From assembly GCA_016929465.1 (NCBI GenBank), contig JAFGIT010000421.1:1-10821 (forward strand): a DNA stretch of 10,821 nucleotides, in the 5' to 3' direction. Of the stretch, positions 5,920-10,821 are shown piece by piece. Position numbers and translations under genes: made by a program. Position 1 is the first letter of the stretch. Each line of letters starts with the position of its first letter. Below the pieces are notes generated by a model. The model had not been told where the DNA came from. It did no database searches and saw nothing but the letters and a program-made list of their open reading frames with translations. The DNA is from JAFGIT01 sp016929465 [NCBI: Candidatus Coatesbacteria bacterium]. GTDB lineage: Bacteria > B130-G9.

Positions 5920-6291
5920 ATGTCGGGTATTGCCCTGCTGGGCCTAATCATCGGATATGGCGTCTGCTCTATTGTCGCTTTTTGCTTCATCGCGAATAGG
6001 ATCATTCGGACCATCAAGGAGCTGAGAGCGAGGAGCATAGAGCGTCCACGAGCTCGGATATGGATATATCTTATCTTTATCGCTTGCGTGGTGGGAGTGC
6101 CGTATGAATTTCTTGGGCCTCAACTGGGCAGTTTCAATCTATTTATTCTCGCTCTATCCCTGGCCTCAATAGGCTTCACACAAGCGCTAGCCATTCTGAT
6201 CTGGGTGAAGATCTTCCGAAGTGGGCGCATTTTTGGGGCAGATGTCAACGAGGCCGGAAAGGGCCATGGAAATGGCGCCCAGCATCCCTGA
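5920..6291 (+). CDS. small three-pass membrane protein, unknown function (array gene D)
   Basis: The product has 123 residues from ATG 5920; a GTG directly before it (5917) is also possible. GAGGGG in the 3' end of the previous gene (about 5904-5909) gives a well-spaced SD for 5920. Hydrophobic segments lie at about 4-25, 47-66 and 72-96, with a strongly basic 20-residue loop between the first two (NRIIRTIKELRARSIERPRAR) and a short periplasmic loop (PQLGS). The tail ends in a glycine/asparagine/histidine-rich stretch (EAGKGHGNGAQHP). The topology matches genes A, B, C and H of this array. The family is unknown. It is the last gene of the tightly packed trio; 78 nt follow before the next start. 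Confidence 0.72.
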   Translation: MSGIALLGLIIGYGVCSIVAFCFIANRIIRTIKELRARSIERPRARIWIYLIFIACVVGVPYEFLGPQLGSFNLFILALSLASIGFTQALAILIWVKIFRSGRIFGADVNEAGKGHGNGAQHP

Positions 6292-6357
6292 CCTCGTCGA
6301 GAGAGTCTTCAAGCTGTGGCATTGGGCTACTTGCCCGGCATATGAACCAAATAGATT

Positions 6358-6365
6358 AAGGAGGT
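6358..6365 (+). promoter_or_regulatory. strong Shine-Dalgarno AAGGAGGT fixing a TTG start at 6370
   Basis: AAGGAGGT is complementary to the 3' end of 16S rRNA over eight bases, and its GGAGG core ends 5 nt before TTG 6370. The next in-frame ATG is at 6415, far from any SD, so initiation at TTG is favoured. This is the best SD of the window. Confidence 0.8.
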
Positions 6366-6369
6366 CACA

Positions 6370-6702
6370 TTGGATTTGATAACCAAGGTTCTCGACCCTT
6401 CAGGGGAACGCAGCATGGAGCTGGTGGAGAAGCTCGCCAAGAGCAGACTGCGGTTCGTCCTGATGCTCATTTTTATTTGTGGCCTGGGATTGCTCACAAT
6501 TGCCTTTTGCGCCTTTGAATTGGCATCACTTCATCAATTCGATGGGATAGTGGACCTTCTCACCGATCTACTCCCGATTATCTTCATGGTAGGGATCGGC
6601 AGCATAATACTACCTCTTTGCTACCTCGTCAGCCTCAGAAGGGTCGGGCAGAATGTGCTTCGCGACGCCTGTCGAGAGGTGGCGGATAGCGTTGATGACT
6701 AA
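6370..6702 (+). CDS. small two-pass membrane protein, unknown function (array gene E)
   Basis: The 110-residue product starts at a TTG with an excellent SD. It has a mixed-charge N-terminal stretch of about 28 residues (MDLITKVLDPSGERSMELVEKLAKSRLR), a membrane hairpin (about 29-52 and 67-89) and a basic then acidic C-terminal tail (LRRVGQNVLRDACREVADSVDD). The basic residues before helix one and after helix two predict both ends in the cytoplasm, unlike the three-pass neighbours. Cysteines occur in both helices and the tail, without a CxxC pattern. No family was recognised. The TPR gene begins 26 nt downstream, so the two are probably co-transcribed and may work at the same membrane. Confidence 0.72.
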   Translation: MDLITKVLDPSGERSMELVEKLAKSRLRFVLMLIFICGLGLLTIAFCAFELASLHQFDGIVDLLTDLLPIIFMVGIGSIILPLCYLVSLRRVGQNVLRDACREVADSVDD

Positions 6703-6728
6703 GATATCAATGAAATTGTGTGCATAGA

Positions 6729-7532
6729 ATGGATTCCTGGCTGAATGTCTTGCGATGCATTGTCTGCTCAGTCCTGGTCCTCGGGATGCTGTGCTGCGCC
6801 AGGGAAATGCCGGACACGCTCAGTGCTCTTGGAGATTCTCTCCTGCAGGAGGAGAGATTTGACGACGCGCTGGCAGCTTACACGAGAGCGATAGACTCGT
6901 TCCCAGACCATATTCCCGCGTATCTGGGCAGGGCGAAGCTTCACAGAGTCAGGGGCAGGTATGAGCATTCGACCAGGGATTACATTCGTGCCGTTGAGCT
7001 TGGTGACAGCTCTTTCGAGACATTCATGGGCCTTGGGAGGCTATATCTCGAGATGGACCTTTCTGAGGAGGCGAGAAAATATCTTAAGCAAGCCCACGAA
7101 ATGAGGCCGGATGATGCTTTGATCTGCCGCGACATTGCTGATGCTTATTGCAGTGATTCAATGACTGAATTGGCAATGAAATGGTATGGCAGATGCATCG
7201 ATCGAGATCCGCAGAATGCTGACGCCTATGTCGGAAGGGGGAAGGCCCTAGGCAGGCACCGAATGTTTGACCTCGCGCTAGCTGACTTCACATACGCGAT
7301 ATCAATTAATCCGAAGAATGCTGATGCTCGCCACTATCGCGGCTATACGTATTTCTCTATGGGCGTATACAAACCCGCAATTCACGACTTCATAGAGACC
7401 CTCGACATCGATCCCGACTGTCCCAAATCCCGCTTCTATATGGCGTGGTCGCTGCGGGAGTTGGGCTATAATGAAGTCGCGATAGTCGAGTTGGAGCGAT
7501 TTCTGGCAGAGCATGGCGATCATGGAACCTGA
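6729..7532 (+). CDS. secreted or membrane-anchored protein of seven tandem TPRs
   Basis: From ATG 6729 the product is 267 residues; a GTG at 6720 would add three. The N-terminus (MDSWLNVLRCIVCSVLVLGMLCC) is a signal peptide or anchor. The Cys pair at its end hints at a lipoprotein, but the residues before it (L-G-M-L) do not match the usual lipobox well. From about residue 27 the rest is exactly seven 34-residue tetratricopeptide repeats without one insertion or deletion, starting at MPDTLSALGD, HIPAYLGRAK, SFETFMGLGR, DALICRDIAD, NADAYVGRGK, NADARHYRGY and CPKSRFYMAW, most ending in '.P(D/K/Q)'. Only three residues follow the last repeat. TPR arrays bind other proteins, so it is probably an extracytoplasmic scaffold; the partner is unknown. 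It sits between two small membrane-protein genes on the same strand, whose products are candidate partners. Confidence 0.88.
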   Translation: MDSWLNVLRCIVCSVLVLGMLCCAREMPDTLSALGDSLLQEERFDDALAAYTRAIDSFPDHIPAYLGRAKLHRVRGRYEHSTRDYIRAVELGDSSFETFMGLGRLYLEMDLSEEARKYLKQAHEMRPDDALICRDIADAYCSDSMTELAMKWYGRCIDRDPQNADAYVGRGKALGRHRMFDLALADFTYAISINPKNADARHYRGYTYFSMGVYKPAIHDFIETLDIDPDCPKSRFYMAWSLRELGYNEVAIVELERFLAEHGDHGT

Positions 7533-7600
7533 GACGTAGTAAATGCCAGGGGCATGTTGGAGAGACTCAAAGACCAATTGAACCTGTAGTGGGGAATATG

Positions 7601-7885
7601 ATGGATAATCCAGATAGCGAACGGATCATCAAAGGAGAACTGAAATACATTGCCTCCAAGGGGAAATATCACTTCACAATATTTGCCATTATCGCTTTGG
7701 GAATTTGCTACTTTGGCTCTGCAGCGTGGCTTCTATTCCGATACAGCTGTCGGGGAGATTATTTGATCTTTTTAGGCTTCGTTTTCTGCACGATCTGGTT
7801 CTTCATCTATCGATATATAATTCATGTCCGAGCCCTAAGAGCGATGTATCTGAAGTATGAGGCAGGGGAGACCGGCAAGCAGTAG
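7601..7885 (+). CDS. small two-pass membrane protein, unknown function (array gene F)
   Basis: Three starts are possible: GTG 7589, ATG 7598 and ATG 7601. GGGGA (7591-7595) is best spaced for ATG 7601, giving 94 residues. A charged N-terminal stretch (DNPDSERIIKGELKYIASKGKYHF) is followed by a membrane hairpin (about 25-46 and 54-74, rich in F, W and Y) and a basic tail (HVRALRAMYLKYEAGETGKQ). The layout matches the gene at 6370: both ends should be cytoplasmic. No family was recognised. The frame stays open beyond its TAG (7883-7885) for another 47 codons that encode a further membrane segment; see the entry at 7886. Confidence 0.7.
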   Translation: MDNPDSERIIKGELKYIASKGKYHFTIFAIIALGICYFGSAAWLLFRYSCRGDYLIFLGFVFCTIWFFIYRYIIHVRALRAMYLKYEAGETGKQ

Positions 7886-8029
7886 ACTAATTCCAATTGG
7901 CTCTTTGTCATCACGTTCTTGATGCTGATTGCCGCCTCAATCTGGGACTCGAGAAGGAAGAACCGCGAGAGAACTAATCTGGCGGATGAGACAAAAGCGA
8001 CGAATATCGAGAAGGCAGAAGCCGGTTGA
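7886..8029 (+). pseudogene. orphan C-terminal segment in frame after the stop of gene F, resembling the tail of the gene at 4605
   Basis: Directly after TAG 7883-7885, in the same frame, 47 codons run to TGA 8027-8029. They encode one membrane helix (NWLFVITFLMLIAASIW) and a charged tail (DSRRKNRERTNLADETK...EKAEAG). The first usable start codons, TTG 7919 and ATG 7922, lie inside the helix, so no start would give a whole helix. By eye it aligns with residues 82-124 of the gene at 4605: NWL near the start, FL(V/M)LI, NLA in the tail and E(R/K)A..AG at the end. I infer a leftover 3' end of a paralogue of that gene. Alternatives are readthrough of gene F or a nonsense mutation. A fused F product would place the basic tail outside, against the positive-inside rule, which favours a remnant. 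Confidence 0.45.
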
Positions 8030-8135
8030 TCCTGGATAGCTATCGAGGAGATCAATTCTACAACTTGGTCAGCTCAAGGACTATATCGGGGCAGCTCTGG
8101 ACGGTCGATTAGCTTGTATTTATCGGAGAATGAGC

Positions 8136-8495
8136 ATGTCAAGTAGCGTTAATTATTTGGCCTTGGCGACGGTGATCTCAGTTTTCTTTCTCTCGCTTCT
8201 CTTAGCGATCCTATTGAGACGATTCAGGATAGCATCTCGATCCATCTTGTGGTTGGGTGCGATCTCTCCGATGTCGCTGCTTTTCGTAGAGTTTCCCAAA
8301 GGCCTGAGCCCGATTGACTCTGCATTCTGGATGGGGATCACAATTCGCAGCTTCAGTAGCATCATGTGGCCGATAGTCGTGGGCGGCTTCACTGTTCTCC
8401 TCGGCACCTTGCTGAAGATGGAAAAGAGAATGATGATGAGTCCCAAGTTGGAGGACCGTCTGCACGGTCTTCTGGGACGTATCCTCAATCGCTAG
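8136..8495 (+). CDS. small three-pass membrane protein, unknown function (array gene H)
   Basis: ATG 8136 is preferred over ATG 8130 because GGAGA (8125-8129) is 6-7 nt before 8136 but almost touches 8130. The 119-residue product has hydrophobic segments at about 6-27, 36-52 and 75-94, a basic loop after the first (LRRFRIASRS) and a basic, methionine-rich cytoplasmic tail (KMEKRMMMSPKLEDRLHGLLGRILNR) that may form an amphipathic helix. The layout matches the genes at 4605, 5250, 5570 and 5920. No family was recognised. GACCGT-CTGC-ACGGTC (8454-8469) near its 3' end is a perfect 6-bp hairpin but has no T-run, so it is not a terminator by itself. Confidence 0.72.
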   Translation: MSSSVNYLALATVISVFFLSLLLAILLRRFRIASRSILWLGAISPMSLLFVEFPKGLSPIDSAFWMGITIRSFSSIMWPIVVGGFTVLLGTLLKMEKRMMMSPKLEDRLHGLLGRILNR

Positions 8496-8534
8496 AGTCC
8501 ACGGCTTGTCTATTTCATTATTCATTCATGGCTG

Positions 8535-8563
8535 TTGACAGGGGAGAGGAGAGCGGGTATATT
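8535..8563 (+). promoter_or_regulatory. strong sigma70-type promoter for the secreted Ig-like protein
   Basis: TTGACA (8535-8540, 6 of 6), a 17-nt spacer and TATATT (8558-8563, 5 of 6). Transcription should begin near 8570, leaving a leader of about 58 nt with a good SD. It is the best match to the consensus in the window and separates the Ig-like gene from the membrane array. Confidence 0.7.
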
Positions 8564-8627
8564 CGGGGTCGGAAATCTTATCTGGATTGGGTTTACATTC
8601 TTGCTTTTACTTTGGGAGGAGCGTTAG

Positions 8628-10544
8628 ATGCCTCGAGGTGCGGTCTATTGCGCTTTGTGTATTTCTTTCCTTATATCGTCAATCGGTGTTGATGCTCTAT
8701 CTGGGGAGCTCCGCTATCAGCTCGCTGCGCCGGTCCTGAGTGGTCGGCTTCTGCCCGACGGAATAGAAGTTGAGTTGACTTGGGATGGTATCTCCGGCGC
8801 GTATGAATATTACATCGAGCGAGATTATACAAAAGACTTTCTGACGCCAGTTGGGGTAATCCACCGGGTTCCCTCGACTTCTCGATACTTGTATAGAGAC
8901 GATTCTCCGAAGGCAGAAATGCAAACGCTCTATTATCGCGTAAGAGCCGTGCCCTCGGCATCTGATCTGACTCATGAGGCAAGTGAACCATCGAATGTGG
9001 TAGAACTGGTCCCGGTCGATCCGACGCCCGACGCTGAGGTTGCGATTCAGGTCAACCCATCGTCTCTCGATTTCCAGACCTTCATCTTCTACAAGCAAAT
9101 TACGGTGAAGAACGTCTCCGGCAAGGCGCTCAAGATGTCGATCTGGCCTTCGGACCCAGTCCTTTCGCTCTCCACACCGGGCTTCTGGCTGGACCCGTGG
9201 CAGACCCGTGTCGTAGAGGTCCGGCTCAATAGAGCATCATTGGAGCCTGGGCTTCATTCCGGCCTCGCGATCTCATTCCTGTCCAATGCGGGGACCATCT
9301 CGCCGGCTGCGAGCCAGGATGGTGTGATCGACGTTGAGGCGGAAGTTGCGGGCCCCGTCGAGGTTGCGCCGCTTGGGACTTACTTCCTGCTGGATGACAC
9401 GCCGAACGGCGATGGCTTGATCGGAAGCGGCGAGACCGTCAATTGCCAGTTCAAACTGGTCAATACCGATACTGAGGTAGAGGCTCTCGATTTGACCGTT
9501 CGGATTTTCCCCCAGAAATACGTATCATCAATCGTCAGCGGCGCGATAACCAACGTGAACAACCTTCCTCCGATGAATAGCGCCTATGTGCCGTTTTCAT
9601 TTAGGGCCGCTCCTATATATTTCGACTGCGACATGCCGGATGGGCCGGTAATCGATGCGGAGTTTTTGGTCGTAATCTACGATACATTCGGATATTCGTG
9701 GGAGCAGGTCGTGAAAGCGGGCGTGTGCACACCTCTCGCGGTCGAAATGGTCAATTTCGAGATAGACGACGACAACCAGGGCGTTTCTGCGACCGTGCCT
9801 CACACCCATAACAAGATGATCGAGTGCGGCGAGATCATCGAGGGAAGGGTCACTTTCCTTAGCAATTATGATCTCTATGATGCTACTTTGACCCTATCAG
9901 ACAACAAGGACTTCGAATATCTTCCCTCTGGTGATTCCTATTCGTACACGGATGTGGACGATCTGGAATTCATCCCGATGTGCGGCGAGGTGACCCCCGA
10001 TAGAGACTTCGAGTTCAGGGCGCTCGAGTATGACGCTTCGGAGATCACGTTCACACTATCGGTCGAGGCGAATATCATGCCCGATCTCGAGTACGCATCA
10101 GATGCATCATATCCTGTAGCTTATCGTGAGGAGTTCACCGTTAACGGCCCGTATGGTCCGGATGTAACGACTACGACGACGAATCCTGGACCTCGCATGA
10201 GGACGAACGACCCCTTCTCGATTTACACGAATGTTCGGAATCTGGGCACACGCGACATGATGGTTGACCTTTACGTCGGTGCGATGTTAAACGGCAAGAT
10301 ATTCTTCCTCTGCGAAGGCGGCCTTGCTTCAGACCAGGCCATGCTGTATTGCCCGAATCTCTATCTGACGCGTCGCACGACTGGCCCGAAGCGGATGTTG
10401 ACTTACAGCTGTCCTGGTGTCGGCGGATGGACTGAGATAAACGAGATACTGTTCATGTCAGTTCTTCAGGAGCCGGGCGTTTCTCCTTTTGAGTGGGAGA
10501 AGTGGTACTCATCTGATTGGGTCGTAGTAAACGTCAATTACTAG
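8628..10544 (+). CDS. secreted multi-domain FN3/Ig-like protein (638 aa)
   Basis: GGAGGAG (8615-8621) precedes the ATG at a good distance. Residues 1 to about 23 form a Sec signal peptide (MPRGAVYCALCISFLISSIG, probably cleaved after VDA). About 33-130 is a fibronectin type III-like domain (IEVELTWDGISGAYEYYIER, YYRVRAV, SEPSNVVEL). About 138-240 resembles an ASH/BACON-type sandwich (INPSSLDF-like IQVNPSSLDFQ, VKNVSGKAL). About 249-368 and 371-505 are two related modules opening with F..DD and a GE turn (DDTPNGDGLIGSGETV; IDDDNQG...IECGEII). About 520-638 is a terminal beta domain (RTNDPFSIYTNVRNLG, VDLYVGAML, SDWVVVNVNY) of a type I recall in surface proteins of candidate phyla. No catalytic motif, membrane anchor, LPXTG or clear type IX sorting domain was seen. 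It is probably an extracellular or envelope structural/adhesive protein with its own promoter. Confidence 0.8.
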   Translation: MPRGAVYCALCISFLISSIGVDALSGELRYQLAAPVLSGRLLPDGIEVELTWDGISGAYEYYIERDYTKDFLTPVGVIHRVPSTSRYLYRDDSPKAEMQTLYYRVRAVPSASDLTHEASEPSNVVELVPVDPTPDAEVAIQVNPSSLDFQTFIFYKQITVKNVSGKALKMSIWPSDPVLSLSTPGFWLDPWQTRVVEVRLNRASLEPGLHSGLAISFLSNAGTISPAASQDGVIDVEAEVAGPVEVAPLGTYFLLDDTPNGDGLIGSGETVNCQFKLVNTDTEVEALDLTVRIFPQKYVSSIVSGAITNVNNLPPMNSAYVPFSFRAAPIYFDCDMPDGPVIDAEFLVVIYDTFGYSWEQVVKAGVCTPLAVEMVNFEIDDDNQGVSATVPHTHNKMIECGEIIEGRVTFLSNYDLYDATLTLSDNKDFEYLPSGDSYSYTDVDDLEFIPMCGEVTPDRDFEFRALEYDASEITFTLSVEANIMPDLEYASDASYPVAYREEFTVNGPYGPDVTTTTTNPGPRMRTNDPFSIYTNVRNLGTRDMMVDLYVGAMLNGKIFFLCEGGLASDQAMLYCPNLYLTRRTTGPKRMLTYSCPGVGGWTEINEILFMSVLQEPGVSPFEWEKWYSSDWVVVNVNY

Positions 10545-10552
10545 AGAACTGA

Positions 10553-10580
10553 CACGTTCGCGGTCGGCAGATGCTGCCAG
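10553..10580. other. small hairpin after the Ig-like gene
   Basis: GGCAG-ATG-CTGCC, near 10566-10578, forms a 5-bp stem about 20 nt beyond the stop at 10544. No T-run follows, so it is at best a weak or factor-dependent transcription end. Confidence 0.2.
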
Positions 10581-10641
10581 ATCGTCGCTCTGGTTAGAGG
10601 CCTTGGGCAGTCGTGATGACGGCTGTCGTTACGCCGATCAA

Positions 10642-10658
10642 CCTGCATGACATGCAGG
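10642..10658. promoter_or_regulatory. 17-nt perfect palindrome (candidate operator) upstream of accA
   Basis: CCTGCATGACATGCAGG is an 8-nt perfect inverted repeat around a single central A. As RNA the loop would be too small, so a DNA site for a dimeric regulator is the natural reading. It ends 2 nt before a possible -35 (TTGCAC, 10661-10666) and 43 nt before the accA start. A regulator of fatty-acid synthesis is an obvious guess, but I recognise no known FapR-, FabT- or FadR-type consensus. Confidence 0.4.
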
Positions 10659-10660
10659 GA

Positions 10661-10689
10661 TTGCACATTCGCATCTATTTGGATTTAAC
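10661..10689 (+). promoter_or_regulatory. weak candidate promoter for accA
   Basis: TTGCAC (10661-10666, 3 of 6) is followed after 17 nt by TTTAAC (10684-10689, 4 of 6). Initiation near 10696 would give a transcript with almost no leader before ATG 10701, consistent with the lack of an SD there. The match is poor and the palindrome beside it is the main support. Confidence 0.25.
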
Positions 10690-10700
10690 GGTAGCAGTAT

Positions 10701-10821
10701 ATGCCCAGAGAAGTGCTCGATTTCGAGCGACCGATTATAGACCTCGAGGAGGCCATCGAGGAGCTCAAGCTTGCGAGAGACCCTCAATACGCCGACAGGA
10801 TACGGTCGTATGAGAAGAAGC
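10701..10821 (+). CDS. accA: acetyl-CoA carboxylase carboxyltransferase subunit alpha, N-terminal part (continues beyond window)
   Basis: Forty codons are present. The protein begins MPREVLDFERPIIDLEEAIE and continues with a charged helix (EELKLARDPQYADRIRSYEKK). This is the characteristic AccA N-terminus: a '(V)LDFE.PI.ELE..I.EL' helix preceding the carboxyltransferase core (E. coli AccA begins [20 protein letters not shown]). AccA and AccD form the enzyme that moves the carboxyl group from biotin to acetyl-CoA, giving malonyl-CoA for fatty-acid synthesis in the cytoplasm. The catalytic crotonase-like domain lies outside the window. ATG 10701 is the only sensible start; it has no clear SD. 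An overlapping frame from 10613 is a shadow of this gene. Confidence 0.85.
   Translation, partial: MPREVLDFERPIIDLEEAIEELKLARDPQYADRIRSYEKK

Noticed and set aside
7554-7589. 11-codon frame (MLERLKDQLNL) just before gene F, its stop overlapping the GTG at 7589
   Set aside because: Too short and lacking a spaced SD; probably chance, though a leader peptide cannot be excluded.
8035-8044. 10-nt palindrome GATAGCTATC
   Set aside because: Palindromes of this length are expected several times by chance in a window of this size.
8366-8692. 108-codon plus-strand frame overlapping gene H, the promoter and the start of the Ig-like gene
   Set aside because: It is in the shadow of gene H, then of a strong promoter and SD; its sequence shows no coherent domain.

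Overview
The window reads as ordinary bacterial chromosome, probably from an uncultivated lineage rather than a well-studied phylum. It is bacterial because an accA gene (acetyl-CoA carboxylase carboxyltransferase alpha) begins at the right edge and because several intergenic stretches hold sigma70-type promoters with a perfect TTGACA box. An uncultivated lineage is inferred from two things. The long Ig-like secreted protein has tandem 'DD..GDG...GE' modules and a C-terminal domain of the kind I associate with candidate-phylum genomes. In addition, most of the small genes resemble nothing I know. No rRNA, tRNA, CRISPR array, transposase or phage gene was seen.

Layout. (1) 2-175: C-terminus of a small membrane protein entering from the left, possibly AtpZ/AtpI-like. 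(2) 389-3547: a 1052-residue protein, a GNAT acetyltransferase fused to a long chain of beta-sandwich domains, with its own promoter. (3) 3612-4121, minus strand, convergent with it: the C-terminal part of a GT39/PMT-type membrane glycosyltransferase whose multi-pass N-terminus is missing; the break lies at a repeat-like intergenic element (about 4119-4224). (4) 4122-4604: non-coding, holding that element, a good leftward promoter, small hairpins and a perfect TATAAT. (5) 4605-8495: an array of small plus-strand membrane proteins (94-124 residues) without recognisable family. Five share one layout of three membrane segments, a basic first loop and a charged C-terminal tail; two have a membrane hairpin. 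The array also contains a secreted or anchored protein of seven ungapped TPRs (6729-7532) and an orphan C-terminal piece (7886-8029) that resembles the tail of the first array gene. (6) 8535-8563: the best promoter of the window, driving (7) 8628-10544, a 638-residue secreted multi-domain Ig-like/FN3 protein. (8) 10545-10700: intergenic region with a perfect 17-nt palindrome next to a weak promoter, then (9) the start of accA at 10701.

How the parts may work together. The genes at 5250, 5570 and 5920 are tightly coupled (a 4-nt overlap and a gap of about 5 nt) and are very likely one transcript. Those at 6370, 6729 and 7601 follow in the same direction at 26-68 nt spacing. Membrane proteins plus an extracytoplasmic TPR protein plus a downstream secreted Ig-like protein suggest an envelope-associated locus, but no enzyme or motif fixes a function. 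The array looks like an accessory island between two more conserved flanks: it is visibly less GC-rich than the GNAT gene, and both a truncated gene and an orphan tail suggest turnover.
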